Below, one piece after another: positions 25,039 through 32,868 of a DNA stretch of 38,891 nt. The stretch is from Candidatus Bathyarchaeota archaeon (GTDB lineage: Archaea > Thermoproteota > CALKCG01 > B24 > DRYS01). Within the stretch, counting starts at the first letter, position 1; each line of letters starts with the position of its first letter. Where the stretch lies: the NCBI GenBank assembly GCA_025058595.1, contig JANXEK010000012.1, positions 1 through 38,891 of the forward strand, in the 5' to 3' direction. A program made the position numbers and the translations under genes. The notes below the pieces were generated by a model that saw nothing but the letters and a program-made list of their open reading frames with translations, ran no database searches and was not told the DNA's origin.

Positions 25039-25063
25039 GATCACCGTTAAGGGTTTAGAGAGT

Positions 25064-25462
25064 ATGAGCTGTAGTGGTAGGTTGAAGATAGTATTGATAA
25101 CCGGTAGGAGTATCAAACAGGGTAGATCCAAGGATACGGGTAAATTCTTCGATGAATATCGTGAAGCTATATCTGTATGCGAGATGAACCCTATGGATAT
25201 GGAGGCGTTAGGTATAGCTAGAGGCGGGTATATCGATATATCTTCTCCATACGGATCTGTAACGGTTCTAGCTACACCTTCACCCGATATCCCTAGAGGG
25301 GTGGCGTTCATACCCTATGGAATGATAGCTAACATGCTCATACCTCCCGATACGGAGGGAACCGGTATGCCTAGATCTAAAGGTTTAGAGGTATGGGTTA
25401 CCCCTTCGGTTAGACGCCCCCAAGATCTCAGATCTCTAGTTAAATCTGTAGGAGGTGTATAA
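25064..25462 (+). CDS. fwdD: Formylmethanofuran dehydrogenase subunit D
   Basis: 132 residues, the small domain that closes over the pterin cofactor of FwdB, corresponding to the C-terminal domain of molybdopterin-dinucleotide oxidoreductases. Features are TGRSIKQGRSKD near residue 14, DMEALGIARGGYIDISSPYG near 46-65 and the PRGVAFIPYGMIAN cofactor-contact segment near 77-90. It starts the fwdDBAC operon, with its own TATA box and inverted repeat, and is followed by fwdB after 6 nt. Confidence 0.9.
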   Translation: MSCSGRLKIVLITGRSIKQGRSKDTGKFFDEYREAISVCEMNPMDMEALGIARGGYIDISSPYGSVTVLATPSPDIPRGVAFIPYGMIANMLIPPDTEGTGMPRSKGLEVWVTPSVRRPQDLRSLVKSVGGV

Positions 25463-25468
25463 TCTTCT

Positions 25469-26794
25469 ATGGCTATACCTTCCATCCTGGTAGAGGAGAA
25501 GACTACTGAGTATACCGTCGAGGATGTGGTCTGCCCATTCTGTGGATGCTGCTGCGACGATCTGATAGTAACTGTTAGGGATAGTAGGATAGTGGATGTT
25601 AGGAATGCTTGCGCTTTAGGTGCATCGAAATTCCTCCATATGAATGAAGGTAGGCTTCTCAAACCTAAGATAGGCCGTTTCGATACGGCTAAGGAGGTTT
25701 CGGTAGATGAAGCTATCGAAACCGTAGCGAACCTCTTGAAGGATAGCAGCTATCCGCTATTCTACGGTTGGGCTTGTACATCGTGCGAATCTATACTTCT
25801 AGGTTTAGACCTAGCCGACCTACTCGGCGGTGCTATAGATAATACGAGTATAATCTGTCATGGGCCTACCGTACTTGCAGGCCAGGAGTTAGGCTTGATA
25901 GCAGCGACTCTAGGTCAAGTTAAGAATAGAGCGGATCTTATAGTCTACTGGGGATGTAATCCTCTGGAGGCTCATCCTAGACATTTAGCTAGATATAGCG
26001 TATCTGCTAGGGGTAGATTTATCGATGGTAGAAGGGATCGTAAAGTTGTCGTGGTAGATGTTAGGAGGACCGCTACCGCTAGGATGGCGGATCTATTCGT
26101 AGAGGTGAAGCCTGGCTACGACTACGAATTGTTATCCGCGTTGAAGATGCTCGTTAAAGATCTCGATCTAGAGGTAGATGAGGTGGGAGGGGTTCCTGTA
26201 TCTGAGATCGAGAAACTCGCAGATATGATGGTCGAAGCTAGATTCGGAGCTTTATTCTTCGGTACAGGTTTAACTATGAGTAGGGGTAGGGATAAGAATG
26301 TAGAGGCTGCTATAGAGCTTGTCAGATGCCTAAACTTTAAGACGAAATTCGTTTTGATACCTATGCGTGGACATTTCAACGTTACCGGAGCTAACGAGGT
26401 ATTCACTTGGAGGACTGGATATCCTTTAAGCGTAGATTTCAGTCAAGGTTACCCGCGTTATCTTCCAGGTGAGACTACGGCTGTGGATATACTTCGTAGA
26501 GGTGAATGCGATCTATTCTTCGTAGTGGCATCCGATCCTATCTCCCATCTTCCTAGACGTATCCTAGAGCATCTAGGTAATATACCTGTCGTAGCGTTGG
26601 ATCCTAAAATCACGCCTACAGTATACTTATCCGATGTAGCTATACCTGTAGCGTATACTGGTATAGAGGTTGAGGGGACTGCGTATCGTATGGATACCGT
26701 TCCGCTTAGGTTGAAGAAGATAGTGGAGCCTCCTCAAGGTATACTATCAGATGTGGAGATCCTGGGGATGATATTGGAGAAGTTGAGGGGGTGA
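25469..26794 (+). CDS. fwdB: Formylmethanofuran dehydrogenase subunit B (catalytic, Mo/W-pterin)
   Basis: 441 residues, the catalytic subunit that reduces CO2 to formate, which is then passed through a tunnel to FwdA. The N-terminal [4Fe-4S] motif CPFCGCCCDD (C22, C25, C29) with C48 is complete. The metal-ligand cysteine is C130 in IICHGP, equivalent to the cysteine ligand of tungsten in Methanothermobacter FwdB; no selenocysteine is used. YWGCNPLEAHPRH near residue 170 and the downstream pterin-contact segments fit the family. It is 6 nt from both neighbours in the operon. Confidence 0.95.
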   Translation: MAIPSILVEEKTTEYTVEDVVCPFCGCCCDDLIVTVRDSRIVDVRNACALGASKFLHMNEGRLLKPKIGRFDTAKEVSVDEAIETVANLLKDSSYPLFYGWACTSCESILLGLDLADLLGGAIDNTSIICHGPTVLAGQELGLIAATLGQVKNRADLIVYWGCNPLEAHPRHLARYSVSARGRFIDGRRDRKVVVVDVRRTATARMADLFVEVKPGYDYELLSALKMLVKDLDLEVDEVGGVPVSEIEKLADMMVEARFGALFFGTGLTMSRGRDKNVEAAIELVRCLNFKTKFVLIPMRGHFNVTGANEVFTWRTGYPLSVDFSQGYPRYLPGETTAVDILRRGECDLFFVVASDPISHLPRRILEHLGNIPVVALDPKITPTVYLSDVAIPVAYTGIEVEGTAYRMDTVPLRLKKIVEPPQGILSDVEILGMILEKLRG

Positions 26795-26800
26795 GCTTGG

Positions 26801-28504
26801 TTGAAGGAGGCTCTCCTTATACGTAACGGTATAGTGTACGATCCGATGAACGGAGTCGAAGGTGAGGTTATGGATATAGCGGTCGAGGGTGGGGTTATCG
26901 TGGAGGATGTCGATGAAAGGGAGGCTAAGGTTATAGATGCATCAGGTATGCTTATAATGCCTGGAGGGGTAGATATCCATAGCCATATAGCTGGATCTAA
27001 ATCGAATATAGGTAGATTGCTAAGGCCTGAGGATCATAGGAGAAGCTACGAACCTAGGACTGCTGTAACTCGTTCAGGTGTAGGTCATACTGTACCTTCG
27101 ACTAAAACCACAGGCTACAGGTATGCTAGGATGGGATACACCACGGTTTTCGAAGCAGCTTCTCCTCCGCTTAAACAGAAGCATACATGGGAGGAGCTTA
27201 ACGATATACCTATAATCGATAAAGCCGCTCTAACTGTTATGGGTAACAACTGGTTTATCATGGATTTCATAAGCCAGGATCGTATAGAGGATGCTGCGAT
27301 CTACGCTGCCTGGCTTCTGAAATCTACGAAAGGATATGGTATCAAGATAGTGAATCCAGGAGGCGTGGAAGCATGGGGTTGGGGTGGAAACGTATACGAT
27401 CTAGACGATCAGGTTCCATACTTCGGTATAACTCCGAGGGAGATCGTAGAAGGTTTATGTAGGGTGAACTCTATACTGAACCTCCCGCATACGATACATG
27501 TACACACTAATAGGTTGGGTATGCCTAATAATTGTTGGACCGCGCTTAGGACGGTTCATACGATAAGAAAATCGTTCGGTGGAGGTAGACCGTTGATCCA
27601 TATAACCCACTGTCAGTTTTCAGGTTACGCGGGATCGACGTGGACTACGCTTAGATCCGGGGCTGAGTATATAGCTAAATACGTGAATTCGATCGATCAT
27701 GTGACTTTAGATATAGGACAGGTTGTATTCACCGATACTACGACTATGACTGGGGATGGACCGTTAGAATTCCGATTATTCCAGTCGCTAGCGGGTAAAT
27801 GGGCTAACGCGGATGTAGAGGTTGAAACCGGTGCAGGTGTAGTCCCGGTTAAGTATAGCCGTAGAAGCTATGTAGGTACGATACAATGGGCTGTAGGCTT
27901 AGAATTAGCCCTCCTTATAGATGATCCGTGGAGGGTATGTCTTACGACCGATCATCCGAACGGTGGACCCTTCACAGCTTATCCTAGGGTTATATCTTGG
28001 CTTATGAGCTCTAAAGCTAGGGGTAAGGTTATGGAGAAAGCTAATCGTAGAGCTCTAAAGTATACGGTTCTTCCATCCATAGATAGAGAATATACCTTCA
28101 CGGATGTAGCTATAGTTACGAGGGCTGCACCGGCTAGACTACTAGGTTTGAAGAGTAAGGGTCATCTAGGTGTAGGGGCTGACGCCGATATAGCTATATA
28201 CGATATAGATCCTAGGAAGATAGATCCAGCCGTAGATTACCGTATGGTTAGAAGAGCGTTGAGGAGAGCAGCTTATACTATTAAGGGTGGACGTATAGTG
28301 GTCGTTAAAGGCGAGGTTGTAGAAGATATACCAGGTCGTAGTATATGGGTTGATGTAGCCGTTCCTGGAGATAGGATCGAAGAGGTTATCAGGGAGGTTA
28401 AACCGAGGTTCGAAGAATTCTATACCGTTAAACTCAGCAATTATCCTGTACCAGAGTCTATGCTTATAGGTTCATCGCCTATCAAGGTTAACCCGTCTAT
28501 CTAG
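26801..28504 (+). CDS. fwdA: Formylmethanofuran dehydrogenase subunit A (amidohydrolase)
   Basis: 567 residues, the dinuclear-metal amidohydrolase subunit that condenses formate with methanofuran. Ligand motifs are H60 and H62 in DIHSHIAGSK, the lysine expected to be carboxylated, K182 in GIKIVNPGG, histidines in IHVHTNRLG and HITHCQFSGY, and the catalytic aspartate in LTTDHPNGG. The start is TTG at 26801, giving MKEALLIRNG, a good family N-terminus. The set is complete and colinear with methanogen FwdA. Confidence 0.95.
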   Translation: MKEALLIRNGIVYDPMNGVEGEVMDIAVEGGVIVEDVDEREAKVIDASGMLIMPGGVDIHSHIAGSKSNIGRLLRPEDHRRSYEPRTAVTRSGVGHTVPSTKTTGYRYARMGYTTVFEAASPPLKQKHTWEELNDIPIIDKAALTVMGNNWFIMDFISQDRIEDAAIYAAWLLKSTKGYGIKIVNPGGVEAWGWGGNVYDLDDQVPYFGITPREIVEGLCRVNSILNLPHTIHVHTNRLGMPNNCWTALRTVHTIRKSFGGGRPLIHITHCQFSGYAGSTWTTLRSGAEYIAKYVNSIDHVTLDIGQVVFTDTTTMTGDGPLEFRLFQSLAGKWANADVEVETGAGVVPVKYSRRSYVGTIQWAVGLELALLIDDPWRVCLTTDHPNGGPFTAYPRVISWLMSSKARGKVMEKANRRALKYTVLPSIDREYTFTDVAIVTRAAPARLLGLKSKGHLGVGADADIAIYDIDPRKIDPAVDYRMVRRALRRAAYTIKGGRIVVVKGEVVEDIPGRSIWVDVAVPGDRIEEVIREVKPRFEEFYTVKLSNYPVPESMLIGSSPIKVNPSI

Positions 28505-28516
28505 GAGGTGTGTATC

Positions 28517-29335
28517 GTGAGGGTAACGTTTAGACCTTTAACCCCGTTCAAAGTCCCGGTGGATCTTTCACCTATAACCCCAGATAACCTGGAGGATATG
28601 GATATCGGTGAGATTAGATCTCTACAGATATCCTTAGGCTCTAAACGTAAGAGGGTTGATGAGGTATTCTCGGTAGAGCTATCTGAGGATGCGGAGGGCG
28701 AGGTAGCTGTAGTGTTCATGGGAGATTTCAGTAAAGCTAGAGGGATAGGCTCAGGGATGAGTAAGGGTAGTATTACTGTTAAAGGTTCAGGCGGTCTTAG
28801 AGTCGGTGAGTATATGCGCGGTGGGACGATAGTAGTCGAGGGTGATGTCGATCACTGGCTCGGTATGGGTATGCGTGGCGGATCTATAAACGTTAAAGGA
28901 TCGGCTGGAAGCTATGTAGGTGCTCCTCCCAAAGGATCGTCTAAAGGTATGCGTGGCGGATCTATAATGATCGAGGGGGGTGCAGGCGAATGTGTAGGAG
29001 CCTATATGCGTGATGGTAGTATAGAGGTTAAAGGTAGTGTAGGTCTATTCCCAGGGTTAAGGATGCTAGGAGGAGTGGTTGTGGTATACGGGGATTGTAT
29101 GGGGAGAGCTGGTGCTAGGATGAAGGATGGTAGAGTGATAATACTCGGTAGAGCAGGTTCTATACTCCCTACATTCCAGATAGAGGAGGTACGACCGTCC
29201 GTTAGAGGGGTACGCGAAAGGTTGGAAGGACCGTTCTACGTATTCCAAGGCGATCTATCAGAGGATGGACGGGGCCGTCTCTTCGTATCTAAACAGTCGA
29301 ACCCTGAACTGGAGTACCTCGAGAAACTACTCTAA
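28517..29335 (+). CDS. fwdC: Formylmethanofuran dehydrogenase subunit C (beta-helix)
   Basis: About 272 residues. FwdC is a right-handed beta-helix related to the C-terminal domain of glutamate synthase; the repeated G-x-x-M-R-G-G-x-I units near residues 95-190 form the coils and probably scaffold FwdA and FwdB. Two of these repeats share 22 identical bases (from 28868 and 28947). I place the start at GTG 28517, because GGAGG at 28504-28508 sits 8 nt before it; the alternative GTG at 28508 overlaps that site. The 3' end overlaps the DUF488 gene tail by 9 nt. Confidence 0.92.
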   Translation: MRVTFRPLTPFKVPVDLSPITPDNLEDMDIGEIRSLQISLGSKRKRVDEVFSVELSEDAEGEVAVVFMGDFSKARGIGSGMSKGSITVKGSGGLRVGEYMRGGTIVVEGDVDHWLGMGMRGGSINVKGSAGSYVGAPPKGSSKGMRGGSIMIEGGAGECVGAYMRDGSIEVKGSVGLFPGLRMLGGVVVVYGDCMGRAGARMKDGRVIILGRAGSILPTFQIEEVRPSVRGVRERLEGPFYVFQGDLSEDGRGRLFVSKQSNPELEYLEKLL

Positions 29336-29785
29336 AGATTTCGCATCTTTATACTTCACTCTCTCTTCGCTCAAACTTTTACGTTTAAGGATTATATGTA
29401 TCACTTCAACCCCCCTCTCGATTAACGCTTCTGCTATAAACCTTCTATGACATCGTCTAGGATCTGATTCGAGGCATAGTATACATAGCCTAGTAGATGA
29501 CGCTATCTCTATAAGCTTCGATATAGCCTCCTTGAAGCATATACTCTCTACATGCTTCTCGTACCCTCCACTCCTATATCCTCCAAGCTCACCCCCCATC
29601 CAGAGGTAGCTTATACCCTTAGAATTCAATCTATACTCGAGATCATCCCTATCGTATCCTGCTATCCTAGATCTAGGCCATCTCCGAACATCTACGATAA
29701 GCTGTATACCATAACCCATCAATACATCTATGAGCCGATCTATACTCGACTCAGAATAACCTATAGTCCATATAGTTAACGCTAT
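29327..29785 (-). CDS. DUF488 family protein, apparently with an ATA start
   Basis: DUF488 proteins are small and cysteine/arginine-containing with no firm function. The core is clear: LIVDVRRWPRS and LCLESDPRRCHRRFIAEAL. The conserved family N-terminus TIGYSESSIDRLIDVLMGYG is encoded in frame upstream of the first usual start (TTG at 29720-29722). Between it and the in-frame stop at 29801-29803 there is no ATG, GTG, TTG or CTG. The best site is ATA at 29783-29785, six bases after GGAGGGGG, giving 152 residues. A sequence error or start at TTG 29722 with loss of the TIGYS strand are the alternatives. It follows the winged-helix gene with essentially no gap. Confidence 0.7.
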   Translation of the reverse strand: MALTIWTIGYSESSIDRLIDVLMGYGIQLIVDVRRWPRSRIAGYDRDDLEYRLNSKGISYLWMGGELGGYRSGGYEKHVESICFKEAISKLIEIASSTRLCILCLESDPRRCHRRFIAEALIERGVEVIHIILKRKSLSEERVKYKDAKSLE

Positions 29786-29787
29786 AT

Positions 29788-30207
29788 CTATCCCCCTCCA
29801 CTACGCGGAGTCCTATACCTACATACGAAGCATACCTCAGCCTCCTCACCTATAGTTATCTCGTATTTAGAGCAGAAGTATAGCTTAGAGCCGCTTTTAC
29901 TCTCTATACCTAGCTTAGATAGGTATACGCAATCCATAGACTCCATCGTCGTAGGATACTCTTCACGTCTAGCTTCACCAACCCCGCTAACCTCCCCGAT
30001 TCTGAGGGATATCTTATTACCTTCGCTCCTAATAACTCCAGCTTCTTCAAGGACTGTTAGTATGCTATCCACCCTCTTCTGCGCTACACCTTTATCCTTG
30101 AGCTTAGAGTATAGATCCTCGATAGCTATAGGCTCCTTTATACTCTCTAGGACTAATCTAACCCACTTCCTCCAGGTTTCAGGTTTAACTTCATGTTTAC
30201 CCGGCAT
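29788..30207 (-). CDS. Winged-helix protein with C-terminal zinc-binding cysteines
   Basis: About 139 residues; family not recognised. The N-terminal two thirds of the first 75 residues look like a winged helix-turn-helix (IAIEDLYSKLKDKGVAQKRV, then SILTVLEEAGVIRSEGNKIS). Four cysteines at 96, 115, 129 and 132 (numbered from the GTG at 30216) could bind zinc, the last pair being CFVC. The longer frame starts at that GTG, but GAGGTG ends six bases before an ATG at 30207, so I prefer the ATG. It is followed immediately by the DUF488 gene. A DNA-binding role is plausible, not shown. Confidence 0.65.
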   Translation of the reverse strand: MPGKHEVKPETWRKWVRLVLESIKEPIAIEDLYSKLKDKGVAQKRVDSILTVLEEAGVIRSEGNKISLRIGEVSGVGEARREEYPTTMESMDCVYLSKLGIESKSGSKLYFCSKYEITIGEEAEVCFVCRYRTPRSGGG

Positions 30208-30285
30208 TACGTACACCTCTCGTCCAACTCGATCGGGATAAAGATATATAGGGAGTGCGATTTATCTAAATCTTTCTGAGCCGGT

Positions 30286-31248
30286 ATGGGCACCCTATCT
30301 GTAAATAAGCTTGCTTTAAACCTCGTCGAAGAGCTTATGGATAACCATGAATACTATCAGGTTAAAGTTTCGAATGGACCGCTAGGATCGACGATAGTAG
30401 ATGCCGGTATAGAAGCTAGGGGTGGATTCGAAGCCGGTAGGATTATAACGGAGATATGTATGGGTGGTCTAGGTAAAGCTTCTATATCCTTCGAATCCTT
30501 CGATGGAAGGATCCTCCCGGCAGTGAAGGTTCATACAGATCATCCTGTGATAGCTACGATGGCTAGCCAGTATGCAGGGTGGAGGGTTAAGGTTGGTAAA
30601 TTCTTCGCTCTAGGTTCAGGTCCTGCTAGAGCTTTAAGCTTAGAGCCGAAGACGCTATACGAGAAGATAGGATATAGGGATGAATCGGATGAAGCCGTTA
30701 TAGTATTCGAAACATCTTCTAAACCTGATGAATCTGTCGTAGATTACGTGGCGGGTAAATGCGGTGTTAAGCCTAGCAACCTCTACATAATACTCACGCC
30801 TACTATGAGTCTATCCGCTATGGTTCAGATATCTGGACGTATAGTCGAGACAGGTATACATAAGCTTAACGAGATAGGGTTCGATATAAATAGGATAGTA
30901 TATGGATGTGGGTATGCGCCTATAGGCTTCCCCCATCCAGATTTCGGTAGAGCTATGGGTAGGAGTAACGATGTAATCCTATACGGTGGAGTGACATTCT
31001 ACGGTGTGGATTTCGAGGATGATGAAGCGTTGAGTAAGTTTGTATCGGAAACTCCAAGCTCAGCTAGTAGGGATTATGGCAGGCCCTTCCACCAGATATT
31101 CAAGGAAGCCGGATACGATTTTTACAAGATAGATCCACACCTATTCGCACCAGCATCGGTAACGGTATTCAACATAAGGACGGGTAAGGTCTATACAGCA
31201 GGTAGGGTGGATGTAGGGGTGTTATCTAGATCTCTCGGTTTATCGTAG
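30286..31248 (+). CDS. mch: Methenyltetrahydromethanopterin cyclohydrolase
   Basis: 320 residues, catalysing interconversion of formyl- and methenyl-tetrahydromethanopterin in the C1 branch. The sequence matches Mch throughout: SVNKLALNLVEELM at the start, VSNGPLGSTIVDAG near residue 28, ALGSGPARAL near 108, YGCGYAPIGFPHPDFGRAMG near 206-225 and the C-terminal LFAPASVTVFNI. Length is standard. A TTTATCTAAA at 30261-30270 upstream may be its TATA box. It is separated from fwd by two minus-strand genes, so the C1 genes form two units. No ftr, mtd or mer is present here. Confidence 0.95.
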   Translation: MGTLSVNKLALNLVEELMDNHEYYQVKVSNGPLGSTIVDAGIEARGGFEAGRIITEICMGGLGKASISFESFDGRILPAVKVHTDHPVIATMASQYAGWRVKVGKFFALGSGPARALSLEPKTLYEKIGYRDESDEAVIVFETSSKPDESVVDYVAGKCGVKPSNLYIILTPTMSLSAMVQISGRIVETGIHKLNEIGFDINRIVYGCGYAPIGFPHPDFGRAMGRSNDVILYGGVTFYGVDFEDDEALSKFVSETPSSASRDYGRPFHQIFKEAGYDFYKIDPHLFAPASVTVFNIRTGKVYTAGRVDVGVLSRSLGLS

Positions 31249-31265
31249 ATACCCTCACAGGTATC
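31248..31265 (+). terminator. Short perfect hairpin after mch
   Basis: GATACC-CTCACA-GGTATC starts at the last base of the mch stop codon and forms a perfect 6-bp stem with a 6-base loop. It is followed within a few bases by the AT-rich CAAATATCTTTATC. It may end mch transcripts, or act as a site for the small regulator-like gene downstream. Confidence 0.3.
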
Positions 31266-31310
31266 CAAATATCTTTATCTAGGGTAGATCTATAATCTAA
31301 CATAGAAGCC

Positions 31311-31568
31311 TTGATACAGGGTATAGTACTTATAAATATAGCTTCGGGTCTCGAAGAAGAGGTTGCATCCAAGATCAAGGATATACCATCCATATCCCAG
31401 GTATTCCTAGTCTACGGTACATACGACGCTGTAGCCTTAGTCGAGGTCGATGATATGGGTAAATTAAGAGATATCGTATTAGGCAATATCAGACGTATTA
31501 AGGGCGTCCTATCCACAACCACGCTTATAGTTATGGAGAGTATGAGCGGCTCTAAGCAACCCACCTAG
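31311..31568 (+). CDS. Stand-alone Lrp/AsnC effector-binding (RAM) domain
   Basis: 85 residues made only of the alpha-beta RAM domain of Lrp/AsnC regulators: MIQGIVLINIASGLEEEV at the start, then VYGTYDAVALVEVDD and the closing strand TTTLIVMESM. The helix-turn-helix DNA-binding half is absent. Such stand-alone RAM proteins bind amino acids or form assemblies with full-length Lrp proteins. The start is TTG at 31311; the TTTATC box at 31274-31279 could be its promoter. It follows mch by 62 bp. Confidence 0.85.
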   Translation: MIQGIVLINIASGLEEEVASKIKDIPSISQVFLVYGTYDAVALVEVDDMGKLRDIVLGNIRRIKGVLSTTTLIVMESMSGSKQPT

Positions 31569-31701
31569 ACGATCCAAGTAAGCCTAAAGCTACAACTTAC
31601 GCATATATGTGTATAGACATCTTCGCCCATCATACTTCATGTATAGATAGTGTGATGAAATATTCATTAACCGATGACCACATCTAGATTGTAAGCTAGG
31701 T

Positions 31702-32226
31702 ATGTGTGTAGTAGGTAGGGATAAGTTAGAGAGGTTAGTCGAAAGCTATAAGTGTATACATCCAGCTTCACCCGCGCTATTCGATGGCGATGGGTACGTA
31801 TTGACGGTTATGGAGGATGTAACGTTGCAATATCTAGAGCATAGGAATCTCATATCGTATGAGGTTGTATTCACCCCACCCAATATGGTTGCACATCTAA
31901 CCGCTAAGAGTAAGTATGGCCGTATGGGGTTATCATTCCTTAACGCTGCTAAAGTCCATTCAGGCTTCATAGGTAGGTTAGCATTAGAGGTTGTGAATCT
32001 GAGTAACGATCGCACTCCGATAACGATCATGCGTGGAGACCCCTTCATGCATATAGAGTTTATAACTAGGGATGGATCTCCGTCACCATATATGGGCCCA
32101 TACATGTTTCAATACATGACCGATGAGGAGGTAACGATCTACATGGATATAGTAGAAAAACATTTCCCTAACATATACGATATGGGGATGCTTAGGAAGC
32201 TAGCTCTATCTAGGATAAGGCTTTAA
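31702..32226 (+). CDS. dcd: dCTP deaminase/dUTPase superfamily protein
   Basis: 174 residues. The fold is recognised from PPNMVAHLTAKSKYGRMGLS followed by VHSGFIGRLALEVVNLS, matching the nucleotide-binding serine/arginine motif and the glutamate-containing motif of Dcd. The catalytic Glu (LALEVVN) and the Arg of KYGRMGL are present. Two usual residues differ: the common IDPGF is VHSGF, and the second Ser of the SS pair is Lys. It may be a dCTP deaminase or a related deoxynucleotide enzyme; activity is uncertain because of these changes. Confidence 0.75.
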   Translation: MCVVGRDKLERLVESYKCIHPASPALFDGDGYVLTVMEDVTLQYLEHRNLISYEVVFTPPNMVAHLTAKSKYGRMGLSFLNAAKVHSGFIGRLALEVVNLSNDRTPITIMRGDPFMHIEFITRDGSPSPYMGPYMFQYMTDEEVTIYMDIVEKHFPNIYDMGMLRKLALSRIRL

Positions 32227-32264
32227 GAAACGCCACGATACATAGAAATCGAGATGTAGATAGC

Positions 32265-32849
32265 CTATTCTATCTTTATCTTATACCCTTTGGATTTACC
32301 TTTACGTGGCAGGATAACTTCTAGGACTCCATTCTTATAGTTACTCCTAGCTTTCTCAGGATCCACAGGTGTAGGTAACTTTACCTCCTTGTAGTACTTC
32401 CTCTCAGGTGTATCGACGGAGATTATCAGTGTATCCTCAGTACCTTCAAGCTTTATATCATTCTTCTCGACTCCAGGTATCTCAGCTATAACCTTAACTT
32501 CATCATCCGTCGTCATAACATCTACTAGCGGCTCCCTCTCCTCCCTTATAGATACGCGCGGCCTACCATAAGGTTGAGGTTTAACGTTACCAAACTCTCG
32601 TACGATAGGTTTACCATCCGGCCCTATCGTTACAGAGTATCCGTAGACGAATGGGCCATACTCTCTAACCCTACTACCATCCGGTAGGGTACGTTCTCTC
32701 ACATACCTTTCAGGCATTTCACCGAGCATCTTCTCTATATCTTCAAACTCCCTCTCGAAGATCTCCTCTATCTCCCTCATCATCTCATCGAAGAAACCCC
32801 ATATCCTTCTTCTCCTATACGGGAACCATTCATCACTCAAATCAACCAC
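32265..32849 (-). CDS. hsp20: Small heat-shock protein (Hsp20/alpha-crystallin)
   Basis: 194 residues. An N-terminal acidic, aromatic helix-rich arm (about 1-45) is followed by a Gly/Pro/Tyr-rich linker and a C-terminal alpha-crystallin domain (about 105-194) with VKVIAEIPGVEKNDIKLEG and the family A-x-x-x-n-GVL signature as SNYKNGVLEVILPRK near residue 173. It acts as an ATP-independent chaperone in oligomers. The start is GTG at 32847-32849; it has a possible promoter inside the end of trm5. Confidence 0.92.
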   Translation of the reverse strand: MVDLSDEWFPYRRRRIWGFFDEMMREIEEIFEREFEDIEKMLGEMPERYVRERTLPDGSRVREYGPFVYGYSVTIGPDGKPIVREFGNVKPQPYGRPRVSIREEREPLVDVMTTDDEVKVIAEIPGVEKNDIKLEGTEDTLIISVDTPERKYYKEVKLPTPVDPEKARSNYKNGVLEVILPRKGKSKGYKIKIE

Positions 32850-32868
32850 CTTCGACTATCTACTAGAT

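Noticed and set aside
28868-28968. A 22-base direct repeat inside fwdC, considered as a mobile or recombination repeat.
   Set aside because: The copies encode successive beta-helix repeat units of FwdC and are explained by the protein.
31652-31680. Possible C/D box guide RNA in the spacer before dcd, from GTGATGA and CCGATGA motifs.
   Set aside because: A C-like box is present, but no proper D box (CTGA) follows at the right distances and the D'/C' motifs overlap. The structure is not convincing.
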